DNA of 64,000 nucleotides from Rubinisphaera margarita (GCF_022267515.1 NZ_JAKFGB010000014.1:372001-436000); one strand, 5' to 3'; positions 7,845-19,571 are shown, numbered from the stretch's first letter. Program-made: numbers and translations. Notes: generated by a model not told the origin, from the sequence alone.

Positions 7845-10800
7845 TTAGGAGAAGAGCATCTGCAGGTCTTCGGCGGTCAGATTCTTCAGCAGGCGACTGT
7901 TCTCGGAGAGGATGGCGTCGGCCAGTTTGCGTTTGCTTTCCTGGAGTTCGGCAATCTTCTCTTCGATCGTTCCCTGAGCGATCATCCGGTACGCGAAGAC
8001 GTTTTTTGTCTGCCCCACACGGTGAGCCCGGTCGATGGCCTGGGCTTCGACAGCCGGGTTCCACCACGGGTCGAGCAGGAACACGTAGCCGGCGGCGGTC
8101 AGGTTCAGACCCAGACCACCCGCCTTCAGACTGATCAGGAACACCGGAATGTTCGGGTCATCCTGGAAGGTCTGGACAACCTCGTCGCGGTTCTTGGTGC
8201 TGCCGTCGAGATAGGCGAACGGAATATCGTTCTTCTGCAGATGATGCTTCACGATCGCAAGCAGCGACGTGAACTGCGAGAAGACGAGCGTCTTGTGCCC
8301 TTCGTCGATCAGTTCTTTCAGGTGGTCGACAAGCACTTCGATCTTGGTTGAGGGCTCATCGATCTTGCTCGAATCGAGCAGAGCCGGGTGACAGGCCGCC
8401 TGCCGCAGTCGCAGCAGTGCTTCGAGCACATGCATCCGGGTCTTGCCGAGTCCCTGTTCGTCGACCAGCGACAGAATCGACTGTCGGTAATGATCGCGAA
8501 GCTCGTCGTAGAGTTTGCGTTCACTGGTCGAGAGTTCGCAACAGAGCGTCTGCTCGACGCGATCCGGCAGATCGGCTGCGACTTTCTCTTTGGTTCTTCG
8601 CAACACGAACGGCTTCAGACCGCTGGCGACGGCATCGGTCAGACGTGTGGTGTCGGTCTCGCTGCTGAGCGATTTGAACACCGAACTGCGGCCGAGGAGT
8701 CCCGGATTGAGGAACTCGAAGATCGACCACATGTCGCCGAGGTGGTTCTCGATTGGCGTACCACTCAGGGCCAGTCGCTGGCGGGCCTTGAGCAGTCGTG
8801 TTGCTTTCGCGATCTGCGAACCTGGATTCTTGATCGCCTGAGCTTCATCCAGAATCACGCAATCGAACCGCATGTCTTTCAGCGGCATGATGTCCCGACG
8901 CAGCGTCGCATAGGTCATCAGGATGATGTCGGTATCCGCGAACTGCGTACGGAGACTGGAGCGTGCGTTTCCGGAGTATTCCAGCGATTTCAGGTGCGGT
9001 GTAAATCGTTCGATTTCGCGACGCCAGTTGAATAGCAGCGACTTCGGCACCACGATCAGAGTCGGATCGTGCTGTTCGCGTTTTTCGTAGCGCTGGGCCA
9101 GAAAGGCCAGAATCTGAACCGTCTTACCGAGACCCATGTCGTCGGCCAGACAGCCCCCGAACTGAAATTCTTCGAGGAACTTCAGCCAGCCCAGACCTTC
9201 CCGCTGGTAATCGCGGAGTTCACCCTTGAACGAGCCGGGTTCCCTGTCCTGTTTGACACCGTTGAAATTCGCGAGTTTGTCCCGCCAGCTGAGGAATTTC
9301 TCGTCGTAGTCGACGTGTTCCTGCGTGGCCAGCAGGGCATCGACCAGAGCGGCCTGAGAGCTGGAGAACCGCAGGGACTCCCCTTCGGTTTCCGCCAGAC
9401 TGAGCAGGACGCCGAATCGTTCCTTCCACTCTTCGGGCACGAAGCCCAGGGTGCCATCGGACAGAGTGATGGCGCGATCGCCACGAGCCAGAGCGGACAG
9501 CAGCATCGGGATGGAAACGCGGGCGGATCCGTATTCGACTTCCCCGTCGACATCGAACCAGTCGATGCCGGATTCAACGCGGAACGCCACTTCACCCGGC
9601 TGACGAAACGGCTTGTCGTCCGAGAGAATGTCCCAGCCAGATTCGAACAGTTCGCGCAGGATGGTCGTGAAGTCCCGCAGCGGAACCTGGACGTCGTGCT
9701 TGTTGCCGCCGCGATCGTCGATTCGCTGCATGCCGAGTGACTGCAGTTGAGCCCAGTGACGTTGTTCTTTGGGCAGGTCGCGGACGATGCAGGCCTGCTC
9801 GTCGTGGAGCGGGATTGCCCAGCTGTGCGTCGACCCGCGAACGATCATTTCGTCGTAGAGGAATTCGACGTCGGCCTGAACCCGGTCGCGGGGCATGCCG
9901 CCCTTGAGTGTCGGCGTCATCAACTTCAGACGTGGGCTCGGATCGACCTGACGTTCTTCGAGCTTCCATTTCTCGGGCAGATCGAGTCGCGGCACGCTGG
10001 GCAGGGTCATCAGTTCCTGAACGACTGCCGGACCGTCGTCGTCGGGGAAGATCGGCAGGTCGTGATTGCGATGCGACCGAATCCACTCGTAAACAGCGAA
10101 GTCTTCGAGCAGTTCGAGCGAGCGTTCCCGGAAAACCCAGCCGCCTTCGACAACGAGTTCGGTATCGTTGAGTGAAAGGACGTCGTCTCCGCGATCGAGC
10201 CGTGGCTGAATTCGCCACTGCTGTGTGTCCGACTCGCCGGGAGCGGTGACACGCTCCATGGCCAGGCTCAGTTCCCACGGTTCGCCCTCGTGGAATTGAA
10301 TCGGTTCGGACATCTTGCCGTCTTCGTACAGCAGGCGCAGTCGACCGGTGGAACACATTCTCGGCAGCAGGTTCAGACACAGCGAATGCGTCATGTGGAA
10401 TCGATGCGGCAGATGCTGACTCAGCGAACTGCCGGCGATTGTTTGTGTTCCCTGCCGCTCCTGAATTCCGCCGAGCAGATGGGCGAGAATTGCGCGGTCG
10501 TCGGCTTCCGGCAGATTCTCCAGACCGCCGGCTTTCAGCTTGAGCGGTTTGATCTTGCCCCAGCCGCCGGTTGTTCGCCGCTGACACTCCACAATCTGAA
10601 GCATCAGATGGCCGGACTTCCAGCTTTCGATGACATCGATCTGGTAGGTGATCTCGTAGGAGGTGGGCTTGGTCTCGTTCGTGATGTCGCGAACGCGGAG
10701 TCGATCGCGCAGGCCCTGCAGCTTCTGCTGCCATTCGGGCATCTTTCGCTGCGAGGGACGCTTCTCCTTCGTCGTCGTGCTCCCTCCGCTTTTCCGCGAG

Positions 10801-11192
10801 AGATTGATCGGAGGGAAATAGGCGTCGTCTTCCGGTTCGTCGAGATCCCAGTCTTCGTCGGCAATCGGCGGCGGTTCGGGAATGAACGGCGGAATGTGGC
10901 CGGCTTTGGGAGTGCCGGTCATGTAACCCTGTTCGTCGAGCAGAAGAATTGTGGCCCAGACGTACTTCGTTGTCGGCGCACGTTTAGTGCCAGCCGTTGA
11001 ACTGCACGACATCTCCAGACCGGTTTCCGTCCGGTGCAGATGAATCTGATGCTCGGCTCCATCGCGTACCACGGCATACACATCATCAGGAGTAATGTGC
11101 GAAATGCTGACGCGGCCACCTTGTAAATACGCTGCTCCCCGAAACCGGACATCAGCCCGGAACTGGGATTCCATCATGTCGGCTAACGACAC
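7845..11192 (-). CDS. SNF2/RapA-family helicase-like ATPase
   Basis: This protein of about 1115 residues is a bacterial SNF2 DNA translocase. Motor motifs in order are I (DDMGLGKTVQ), II (DEAQAIKNP), III (LSGTPIENHLGDMWSI), V (LKAGGLGLNLTAA) and VI (QAIDRAHRVGQT), in the last 500 residues. The N-terminal 100 residues resemble the SWIM-helicase lead-in, but the zinc finger is not intact: only one Cys (MSCSS) is evident. The middle 450 residues resemble the SNF2-associated bacterial domain. GTG at 11192 is chosen because GGAGGTGAT, a near-perfect anti-16S match, ends just before it. The GTG at 11198 sits inside that site. Its cellular role is unknown. Confidence 0.92.
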   Translation of the reverse strand: MSLADMMESQFRADVRFRGAAYLQGGRVSISHITPDDVYAVVRDGAEHQIHLHRTETGLEMSCSSTAGTKRAPTTKYVWATILLLDEQGYMTGTPKAGHIPPFIPEPPPIADEDWDLDEPEDDAYFPPINLSRKSGGSTTTKEKRPSQRKMPEWQQKLQGLRDRLRVRDITNETKPTSYEITYQIDVIESWKSGHLMLQIVECQRRTTGGWGKIKPLKLKAGGLENLPEADDRAILAHLLGGIQERQGTQTIAGSSLSQHLPHRFHMTHSLCLNLLPRMCSTGRLRLLYEDGKMSEPIQFHEGEPWELSLAMERVTAPGESDTQQWRIQPRLDRGDDVLSLNDTELVVEGGWVFRERSLELLEDFAVYEWIRSHRNHDLPIFPDDDGPAVVQELMTLPSVPRLDLPEKWKLEERQVDPSPRLKLMTPTLKGGMPRDRVQADVEFLYDEMIVRGSTHSWAIPLHDEQACIVRDLPKEQRHWAQLQSLGMQRIDDRGGNKHDVQVPLRDFTTILRELFESGWDILSDDKPFRQPGEVAFRVESGIDWFDVDGEVEYGSARVSIPMLLSALARGDRAITLSDGTLGFVPEEWKERFGVLLSLAETEGESLRFSSSQAALVDALLATQEHVDYDEKFLSWRDKLANFNGVKQDREPGSFKGELRDYQREGLGWLKFLEEFQFGGCLADDMGLGKTVQILAFLAQRYEKREQHDPTLIVVPKSLLFNWRREIERFTPHLKSLEYSGNARSSLRTQFADTDIILMTYATLRRDIMPLKDMRFDCVILDEAQAIKNPGSQIAKATRLLKARQRLALSGTPIENHLGDMWSIFEFLNPGLLGRSSVFKSLSSETDTTRLTDAVASGLKPFVLRRTKEKVAADLPDRVEQTLCCELSTSERKLYDELRDHYRQSILSLVDEQGLGKTRMHVLEALLRLRQAACHPALLDSSKIDEPSTKIEVLVDHLKELIDEGHKTLVFSQFTSLLAIVKHHLQKNDIPFAYLDGSTKNRDEVVQTFQDDPNIPVFLISLKAGGLGLNLTAAGYVFLLDPWWNPAVEAQAIDRAHRVGQTKNVFAYRMIAQGTIEEKIAELQESKRKLADAILSENSRLLKNLTAEDLQMLFS

Positions 11193-11315
11193 TATCACCT
11201 CCGGAAACTCTGGGATCCTCCAAGAGTCTCTGACTTATGACTCCGTCTCCAGAACCGACGACAGCGAACAAACGTGCCGTCAATTTTTGGAACTGAGAGA
11301 CCTAATTAAACAGAA

Positions 11316-11345
11316 TTCACGCGTCGGACTCGCACCGCGCGTGAA
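11316..11345 (-). terminator. Hairpin downstream of metX, weak terminator
   Basis: The arms TTCACGCG (11316-11323) and CGCGTGAA (11338-11345) are exact complements around 14 bases. Read on the minus strand the hairpin is followed by TTCTGTTTAATT, a broken T-rich stretch. It therefore may end metX transcription before the helicase gene, 113 bases past the metX stop. Confidence 0.45.
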
Positions 11346-11457
11346 CGGGCAAGCGTATCGAGCGGACGCTGATTTGAACAGAGAACCTCCCGGAGAAATC
11401 GCGGGCGCGGAATCGATGAACTTTGATGCTTGCCGGCTCCACGAATCCACAACGGCG

Positions 11458-12714
11458 TTAACCGGCGAGAAACGCCCGCACGAGTTCGGTCAGCTGATTG
11501 ATCTCAATCAGGAACGCATCGTGTCCGTACGGGCTGGTCAATTCACAGAAGCTGGCGTGTCGTCCGGCACTGATGAGCGCGGACACCAGGTCGCGACTTT
11601 GCGAGGACGGAAACAGCCAGTCTGTTGTGTATGAGGCCACCAGAATCTCGGCTGTGGATCGCTTCAACGCCTGCTGCAGACTTCCGTAAGTCTCCCGCAT
11701 GTCGAAGTAATCCATCGCCTTCGTGAGGTACAGATAACTGTTGGCATCGAAGCGTTCGACGAACTGTTTGCCCTGATAGTGCAAATAACTTTCAATCTGG
11801 AACTCGGTCTCCCGCATCAGATCGAAAGCGAGATGATCGCTGTCCTGCAGCCGTCGGCCGAACTTCTTCTCAATCGACGATTCAGACAGATACGTGATGT
11901 GGGCGATCATGCGGGCCAGCGCCAGGCCGAAACGCGGTCCCGTTCCCGGCTTATTGCGGATGCCGCTATCCGCGCTGAGAGCGTTTTCGGCATCGACCGT
12001 GGCTTCCACGTTTCCCGTACTGTAGTACTCGCCGTTGCGGAATTGTGGATCGGCATAGATCGCCCGGCGTCCGACCGCGTTGAAGGCGATGCCCTGTGCC
12101 GAAAGATTCGCAGCCGAGGCGAGTACGATCGCCTTGTCGATGTTCTCCGGATCCTGAGCAATCCATTCCAGAACCTGCATGCCGCCAAGGCTGCCACCGA
12201 TGATGCCGGCCAGCCGCTCGATTCCGAGATGAGCCACCAGTTCACGGTGCACGCGGACAATATCGGCGATGGTGATGAACGGAAACGTTAGCCCGTACGG
12301 TTCGCCCGTTTCCGGGTTGATGCTGCTCGGCCCGGTCGTTCCCTGACAGCCGCCGAGGACATTGGCGCAGATAACGAAATATCTGTCGGTATCGATTCCG
12401 CGTCCAGGGCCAATGAAGTCATCCCACCAGCCCGGCTTGCGATCATCGAGCGAATGTCGTCCAGCCGCGTGTGCGTCTCCGGTCAGCGCATGGCAGATGA
12501 AAAACGCGTTGTCCTTTTCCGGCGACAGTTGGCCGTAAGTCTCGTAAGTCACCTGGATCGGACCGAACTCGTTCCCGCCGGCCAGTTGCAGGCAGCGCGG
12601 TGCAGCACACAGTTCGACCTGCCGGGGCGTGACCAGACGTGTCTCGTCGGTCGAGCCAAAGGGAGTCGATTCAACGACGTCCTGGGTCGCGGTTCGTGTG
12701 TCGGAGTCCGTCAT
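11458..12714 (-). CDS. metX: Homoserine O-acetyltransferase
   Basis: MetX acylates homoserine with acetyl-CoA (in some members succinyl-CoA) in methionine synthesis. The protein has 418 residues and the alpha/beta-hydrolase fold. Visible features are YETYGQLS, ALTGDAHAAG, NVLGGCQGTTGPSSINP, the nucleophile S175 in GGSLGGMQ, TTDWLFP with the catalytic Asp, and GHDAFL with the catalytic His. The N-terminal 30 residues are unconserved. No metY or metZ gene is beside it and I see no SAM-riboswitch fold upstream. Acyl-donor specificity cannot be settled by eye. Confidence 0.94.
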   Translation of the reverse strand: MTDSDTRTATQDVVESTPFGSTDETRLVTPRQVELCAAPRCLQLAGGNEFGPIQVTYETYGQLSPEKDNAFFICHALTGDAHAAGRHSLDDRKPGWWDDFIGPGRGIDTDRYFVICANVLGGCQGTTGPSSINPETGEPYGLTFPFITIADIVRVHRELVAHLGIERLAGIIGGSLGGMQVLEWIAQDPENIDKAIVLASAANLSAQGIAFNAVGRRAIYADPQFRNGEYYSTGNVEATVDAENALSADSGIRNKPGTGPRFGLALARMIAHITYLSESSIEKKFGRRLQDSDHLAFDLMRETEFQIESYLHYQGKQFVERFDANSYLYLTKAMDYFDMRETYGSLQQALKRSTAEILVASYTTDWLFPSSQSRDLVSALISAGRHASFCELTSPYGHDAFLIEINQLTELVRAFLAG

Positions 12715-12845
12715 TTCGCCAGAGCGTATCGCACAAGAAGGGGACAGAGGTTGGAGTGAAGGTTATGATAGGCATTCTGCAGACAATTATCGAATCAGTT
12801 TCCGCAGACGACCAGTCTCAAATCTTGTTCAGGAAAGGACCCGGG

Positions 12846-13253
12846 ATGCCAGACGAGTCGACTCCGACGACCCGCTTGATCGTCATTGAGCGTACTCCGT
12901 GGTTCAGCTCCGGTCTTCGTCGTGAATGGAAAGGGCTGCCTCACACGGTTCTGTTCCGCGATCGTTACGATCCGCAGGATTTTTCGGCCGATCATCGCAG
13001 GCAGTCGGTCCTCGTCGATCTCGATACGCTTCCAGGAGAGGGCCTCAAGGCGATCGATCGACTGACGAACTCCCGGAGAATGCCTGTGGATTTCCTGGTT
13101 GTCGTGCTGAACTCGGGCCAGCGAAATCGTGCGGCGGAGCTTCTGTCGCTGGGCGTGGTCTGCTACTTCGTCAAGCCTGTTCCTGTTTTCGAGGTTGCTC
13201 GAAGCTGCCAGAGGCTGCTGGAATCGGAAGAATCTTCGGTCGGCGAGCATTGA
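12846..13253 (+). CDS. Small receiver-like (CheY-fold) protein
   Basis: The 135-residue protein seems to be a stand-alone receiver-like domain. The first strand is TRLIVIERTP, where the usual acidic pair is reduced to one Glu. The third strand is VLVDLDTLPGEGL, with Asp residues at or next to the phosphoacceptor place. The strand VDFLVVVLNSG and the loop FVKPVPVFEVA supply the switch Ser and the conserved Lys-Pro. Because the acidic pocket is incomplete, phosphorylation is uncertain. The ATG at 12846 is chosen because AGGAAAGGA stands about 7 bases upstream; longer frames back to 12639 would run into metX. The gene is divergent from metX and has no output domain. Confidence 0.68.
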   Translation: MPDESTPTTRLIVIERTPWFSSGLRREWKGLPHTVLFRDRYDPQDFSADHRRQSVLVDLDTLPGEGLKAIDRLTNSRRMPVDFLVVVLNSGQRNRAAELLSLGVVCYFVKPVPVFEVARSCQRLLESEESSVGEH

Positions 13254-13261
13254 ATTGACTA

Positions 13262-13289
13262 TTGCTTGCGCGTCGATCCAAGGTATAAT
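13262..13289 (+). promoter_or_regulatory. Candidate sigma-70 promoter for the DUF1592/DUF1552 pair
   Basis: TTGCTT (13262-13267), a 16-base spacer and a consensus TATAAT (13284-13289) lie directly after the receiver-like gene. Transcription would start near 13296 and give a leader of about 185 bases before the ATG at 13482. No other candidate in this interval has both boxes. Confidence 0.6.
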
Positions 13290-13481
13290 TGACATTACGT
13301 GACAGGGTTTTTCCGCTGGAGTTGCGCGCGGATTTCGACCTGTACACCCACGCCCTCCCGGACATTCCCGCCTGTAACACAGCCCCCGCCGGCATCGCTG
13401 AAATTGCGATGCGATTCTTCGACACCACACGATAATCGCGGGGTTGGATTGCAAACGTTTTTCTCCTCGTTGGATACCTCT

Positions 13482-15908
13482 ATGCGCTGTGGATTTCTGA
13501 CATTTTTGAATACGACACGCCGATTTCGGTTTCCGCAGATTCTGTCGCTGGTCGCCACCACGACGGCTCTGAGCGGACTGTCTCCGGTTTACGCTCAGCA
13601 TGCGTCGATTTCAAAGTTCACGCAGAACCAGTGCCTCGATTGCCATACGGGCAAAGAGTCTGAAGCGGGCTTTGATTTGTCTGCACTGGGAACCGATCTG
13701 AGTGATCATGCGACCTACGAACGCTGGGTTCAGGTCTTCGATCGTGTTGAAGCGGGCGAAATGCCGCCGAAGGATTACGCGGAAGTTCCGCAGAAAGAAA
13801 GCAAGGCGTTTCTTGGTCAGGTCTCGTCCTGGCTGACGAAAGCTCGGGAAGAGCAGGTCGCCCACGAAGGACGCGTTCGCGGCCGTCGGCTCAATAATTT
13901 GCAGCTGGAGCGATCTCTGCACGATCTGCTCGGCATCGACATTCCACTGGCTGTCCGATTCCCCGAGGAACAGCGGACCGAAGGGTTCACGACCGTGGCC
14001 GAAGGTCAGACGATGTCTCATTTTCAGCTCGAGAAACATTTGAACGTGGTGGATCTGGCGCTCGACGAGGCCTTTCGCAAGGCATTATTTGAAGACGACC
14101 GTCCCCTCCAGAAACTGGATGCGGATAAGATCGTGCGCCGTAATCCGAAATCCCGGACCCGGGAGCCGGAACTCATCGATGGTCTGGCTGTCACGTGGTC
14201 GGGTGGTGTGACATTCTATGGGCGCATTCCCGCAACCACGGCTCCAAAGGACGGCTGGTATCGTTTCAAGGTTCGTGCCAAGGCATTGAAGATTCCTGAG
14301 AACCGCGAAGGCATCTGGTGCACCGTTCGTTCGGGGCGTCAGATCTCAAGCTCGCCGATTCAGAAATGGGTGGGGGCCTTCGAGGCGACCGACGAGATTC
14401 AGGAATGGACTTACGAGACCTGGCTTGAGAAAGGCGACATGCTGGAGATCCGTCCCGGTGATGTGACGCTGAAAAAGGCGCGCTTCGCAGGCGGACAGGT
14501 TGGGACTGGTGAAGGTGGGCCTCAAGACGTTCCTGGCATCGCCATTGAATCGATCGAGATGCAGAAGATCTTTCGGGATTATTCTCCCGACGACGCCCGC
14601 CGTCTGGTGATCGGCAAGCTCGGTCGCGAATGGGACAAGAAAGCCAAACAGCATCGACTTGTTACGGAGAACCCGGAAGGCGATCTGACCGAGCTGTTGC
14701 ATCGCTTCGCGGAACGAGCATTCCGTCGACCTGTTGCCGTTGAAGAAATTCAGCCCTACATCGATCTGGCCCGTCAGTCGCTCGGACAGTCCGACGATCT
14801 GATCCTGGCTCTGCGTCATGGGTATCGGGCCCTGCTCTGTTCGCCGAAGTTCCTGTATCTGCCGGAAGATCCGGGCCAACTGGATGATTATGAAATCGCC
14901 AGCCGTCTGAGTTACTTCCTCTGGAACAGTGTGCCGGACGAAACGCTGCTCAAGCTGGCCGAGCAGAAGAAGCTCTCACAGCCCGAAATTCTGGATCAGC
15001 AAGTCGACCGGATGCTGGCCGATCGCCGGGGGCGGGAATTTGTTCGCGACTTTACCGCGGACTGGCTCGACCTGAGTCAGATCGATTTCACGGAACCGGA
15101 TCGCCGTCTGTACCCGGAATTCGACGTGATCGTACAACAGTCAATGGTCGAAGAGACCGTGGCCTTTGTGCAGAACATGCTCGACAAGAATCTGTCGGTG
15201 AAACATCTGATCGATTCGGACCATACCTATCTCAACAGCCGTCTCGCCCGGTTTTACGAGATCGATCGGGAACTGAGTGATGAACTGGTTCCGGTTAATC
15301 TGAAAGCGGAGGACAATCGAGGCGGGTTGATCACTCAGGGGGCTATCCTGAAGGTGACGGCCAACGGCACGACGACTTCGCCGGTGATTCGGGGCGTGTG
15401 GATTTCCGAACGCATTCTCGGCATTCCGGTTCCCCCGGTTCCGGCGGGAGTCCCGGCGATCGAACCAGACATTCGCGGCGCCACGACCATTCGTGAAATG
15501 CTTGAGAAGCATAAGTCAGATGCGAGTTGTGCCAGCTGTCATGTGAAGATCGATCCTCCGGGATTCGCTTTGGAAAACTATGATCCTGCTGGACAATGGC
15601 GGGATGCGTATCCGAAAGGACAAAAAGGGAAACGCGTTCCCGGAACGCCCGTGAACAGTGGCGACGAACTCCCGGACGGACGCGCCTTCAAGAACCTTGA
15701 GGAGTTCCAGGAACTCATCGCCTCCGACCCCGAAGGGTTGGCGCGAAACGTCGCCGAAAAATTCATCACTTGTGGAACAGGAGCGGCCATCGACTTTGTC
15801 GATCGCGATGAAATCGAAGCCATCGTCGCCAGCACCGCGGATGACAACTATGGACTGCGATCGATCCTGAAAGCCTCGATCACCAGTTCGCTGTTCGTCA
15901 CCAAGTAG
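13482..15908 (+). CDS. DUF1592/DUF1588/DUF1585 planctomycete cytochrome protein
   Basis: This is an exported protein of about 808 residues with a signal-like segment ending near VYAQ (39). A c-type haem motif CLDCH (51-55) opens the planctomycete cytochrome domain. After about 130 residues comes a DUF1587-like segment (LNNLQLERSLHDLLGID), then a beta-rich insert (about 230-350), then DUF1595/DUF1592 (RRPVAVEEIQPYI, YEIASRLSYFLWNSVPDETL). Next is DUF1588, with ILKVTANGTTTSPVIRGVW and a second CASCH near residue 683 in CHVKIDPPGFALENYD, and last DUF1585. The ATG at 13482 is chosen because the signal peptide starts there. It is followed by its usual partner, a DUF1552 protein, 67 bases on. Substrate unknown; an outer-compartment redox role is inferred. 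Confidence 0.93.
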   Translation: MRCGFLTFLNTTRRFRFPQILSLVATTTALSGLSPVYAQHASISKFTQNQCLDCHTGKESEAGFDLSALGTDLSDHATYERWVQVFDRVEAGEMPPKDYAEVPQKESKAFLGQVSSWLTKAREEQVAHEGRVRGRRLNNLQLERSLHDLLGIDIPLAVRFPEEQRTEGFTTVAEGQTMSHFQLEKHLNVVDLALDEAFRKALFEDDRPLQKLDADKIVRRNPKSRTREPELIDGLAVTWSGGVTFYGRIPATTAPKDGWYRFKVRAKALKIPENREGIWCTVRSGRQISSSPIQKWVGAFEATDEIQEWTYETWLEKGDMLEIRPGDVTLKKARFAGGQVGTGEGGPQDVPGIAIESIEMQKIFRDYSPDDARRLVIGKLGREWDKKAKQHRLVTENPEGDLTELLHRFAERAFRRPVAVEEIQPYIDLARQSLGQSDDLILALRHGYRALLCSPKFLYLPEDPGQLDDYEIASRLSYFLWNSVPDETLLKLAEQKKLSQPEILDQQVDRMLADRRGREFVRDFTADWLDLSQIDFTEPDRRLYPEFDVIVQQSMVEETVAFVQNMLDKNLSVKHLIDSDHTYLNSRLARFYEIDRELSDELVPVNLKAEDNRGGLITQGAILKVTANGTTTSPVIRGVWISERILGIPVPPVPAGVPAIEPDIRGATTIREMLEKHKSDASCASCHVKIDPPGFALENYDPAGQWRDAYPKGQKGKRVPGTPVNSGDELPDGRAFKNLEEFQELIASDPEGLARNVAEKFITCGTGAAIDFVDRDEIEAIVASTADDNYGLRSILKASITSSLFVTK

Positions 15909-15975
15909 TTCAGGACGACCTCAGCAACCGAACGGTTCGCTGTCTCCATACATCTCCAATAATGAGGACAACATT

Positions 15976-17271
15976 ATGAGTCACTCAGTCAATTTCAGCC
16001 GAGGCCGCCATCTCAGCCGTCGTGCCGTGCTCCGCGGAGCCGGCGTGACCATGGCCCTGCCCTGGATGACCGCAATGGATCGCGTGTTCGCCCGCGAAAC
16101 CAAACCGGCTCAGCCGCAGCGTTTCGTCGCGATGACCCTCGGTCTTGGTCTGCTGGGCGAGAACCTCAACCCGACGCAAACGGGCCGGGGTTACGAACTC
16201 AGCCCCTATCTGAAGCCGCTCGCTCACCTGCGAGACCGTTTCACCGTTGTTTCCGGCAGTTCTCACCCGGAGGTCTTCGGGGGCCACCGTGCGGAAGCCA
16301 GCATTCTGACTGCCAACCCGGCCGGGGCATCGGGCAAAGCCCGGAACACAGTTTCGGTCGATCAGTACATGGCCAAGTATCTCGGCATGGAAACCCGTTT
16401 TCCGTCACTGGTGCTGAGCAGCAGCGGCAGCGAAAGCCCTTCCTACACCGAGGGCGGTGCGATGATTCCCGCCGAAAGCTCTCCGTCGGCTCTGTTCCGT
16501 CAGCTGTTCATCAACGATTCCGAAACGGATCGGAAGCAGAAGGCGGCTCGCGCTCAGCAGGGGCAGAGCATTATGGATCTTGTGGCCGATGACACGAAAC
16601 GCCTGAGCCGCAAGCTCGGAGCGGGCGATCGTCAGCGGCTCGATTCCTACCTGACCAGTGTGCGCGATCTTGAAAACCGACTCGCGGAATCGGAAGCCTG
16701 GGCGAACCGGCCGAAACCGGAAGTCGACATGCCAATTCCCAAGGACATTGGCAATCGGAACGACTTCATCGGCCGTCAGCGGCTCATGAACGACATGATT
16801 CGTCTGGCTGTTCAAACCGACTCGACTCGCTTCATCACCTACCATCTCGGTGGGTCCGGCGGTGTCGTGCCACTGGAAGGCGTCGAAGAGGGATACCACT
16901 CGCTGAGCCACCACGGACTCGACGAAGAGAAGCTGGCTCAGCTTCATTTGGTCGAGGCGGAAATTATCCGGGCCTGGGGAGACTTCCTCGAATCGCTCAG
17001 TTCGATCGAAGAACAGGGGCAGACGCTGCTCGATCAGACCACCGTCTTCCTGACCAGCAACCTGGGCAACGCCTCGAATCACAGTAACAAGAACATGCCT
17101 GTGCTCCTGGCGGGTGGACAGTTCGACCACGGTCAGCACCTGGCCTTCGACCAGAAGAACAACTATCCGCTGCCGAACCTGTATGTCAGTGTGCTGCAGC
17201 AGCTCGGACTTCCTGTCGATCAGTTCATGACGAGCACTGGAACAATGACCGGACTGAACTTCCGAGCGTAG
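15976..17271 (+). CDS. DUF1552 protein, Tat-exported
   Basis: The 431-residue protein begins with a twin-arginine leader, LSRRAVLRGAGVTMALPWM, so it is folded before export. The rest matches DUF1552: RFVAMTLGLGLLGENLNP, TVVSGSSHPEVFGGH, SVDQYMAKYLG, SYLTSVRDLENRLAESE and VFLTSNLGNASNHSNKNMPVLLAGG. The fold is probably sulfatase/alkaline-phosphatase-like (DUF1501 relatives), but no function is established. It is almost always found beside DUF1592-type cytochrome genes, as here. A strong terminator follows at 17301-17343, closing the two-gene unit. Confidence 0.93.
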   Translation: MSHSVNFSRGRHLSRRAVLRGAGVTMALPWMTAMDRVFARETKPAQPQRFVAMTLGLGLLGENLNPTQTGRGYELSPYLKPLAHLRDRFTVVSGSSHPEVFGGHRAEASILTANPAGASGKARNTVSVDQYMAKYLGMETRFPSLVLSSSGSESPSYTEGGAMIPAESSPSALFRQLFINDSETDRKQKAARAQQGQSIMDLVADDTKRLSRKLGAGDRQRLDSYLTSVRDLENRLAESEAWANRPKPEVDMPIPKDIGNRNDFIGRQRLMNDMIRLAVQTDSTRFITYHLGGSGGVVPLEGVEEGYHSLSHHGLDEEKLAQLHLVEAEIIRAWGDFLESLSSIEEQGQTLLDQTTVFLTSNLGNASNHSNKNMPVLLAGGQFDHGQHLAFDQKNNYPLPNLYVSVLQQLGLPVDQFMTSTGTMTGLNFRA

Positions 17272-17300
17272 GTTGCGGAGGCAGAATGGATTGACATAAG

Positions 17301-17343
17301 ATGGCGATGTGACGGGCTTTACCTCCGTTGCATCGCCATTTTT
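17301..17343 (+). terminator. Rho-independent terminator after the DUF1552 gene
   Basis: The arms ATGGCGATG (17301-17309) and CATCGCCAT (17331-17339) enclose a 21-base loop that can itself pair ACGG with CCGT. Four T residues follow (17340-17343). Confidence 0.85.
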
Positions 17344-17637
17344 CTGGTCTGGATGTGGACGTCCACAATTCCAGCCCCCTTAATAAACGGTTCATCGCCC
17401 GCTTTGCGTTCGCACGAGGTTCCCTGTATAACTTGTGCTCGACTTCCCGTCGCCAGCGAGCCATTTTCTGGATTTTCGGCTGCTTCAGCAGGCTGTCATC
17501 GCAGAAGGTTCGCCTAGAGTCAGGCGGGTGTGCGCGGATCCTGCGATTGTGTCACGAAGTGCTCTGACGTGCTGCCAGGACCGCTGAATCTCACCATTAA
17601 ACGAAGAGTTGTCACGTCGAATAAGGTTCGGACCATT
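17344..17637 (+). promoter_or_regulatory. Leader and candidate promoter of the transketolase gene
   Basis: The 366-base gap between the DUF1552 and transketolase genes holds the terminator above and this leader. A candidate promoter is TTGCGT (17404-17409), 17 bases, then TATAAC (17427-17432), giving a leader of about 200 bases. About 37 bases before the -35 box lies the exact 14-base palindrome TGTGGACGTCCACA (17354-17367), a good operator shape. No small gene is evident. Confidence 0.5.
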
Positions 17638-19557
<1,920 letters not shown>

Positions 19558-19571
19558 CTGGAATGAAAAAG

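Noticed and set aside
9592..10734. A 380-codon Arg/Ala/Ser-rich minus frame within the SNF2 gene
   Set aside because: It overlaps the helicase on the same strand in another frame, has extreme composition and no motif, so it is a shadow.
12639..12845. N-terminal extension of the receiver-like gene into metX
   Set aside because: It would overlap metX on the opposite strand. A better ribosome-binding site and the domain start support ATG 12846.
12715..12845. Possible SAM riboswitch upstream of metX
   Set aside because: I could not find the SAM-I, SAM-II or SAM/SAH core stems in the minus-strand leader.
13299..13481. N-terminal extension of the DUF1592 protein
   Set aside because: The added 61 residues have no likeness and would place the signal peptide inside the chain. 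ATG 13482 starts the signal peptide.
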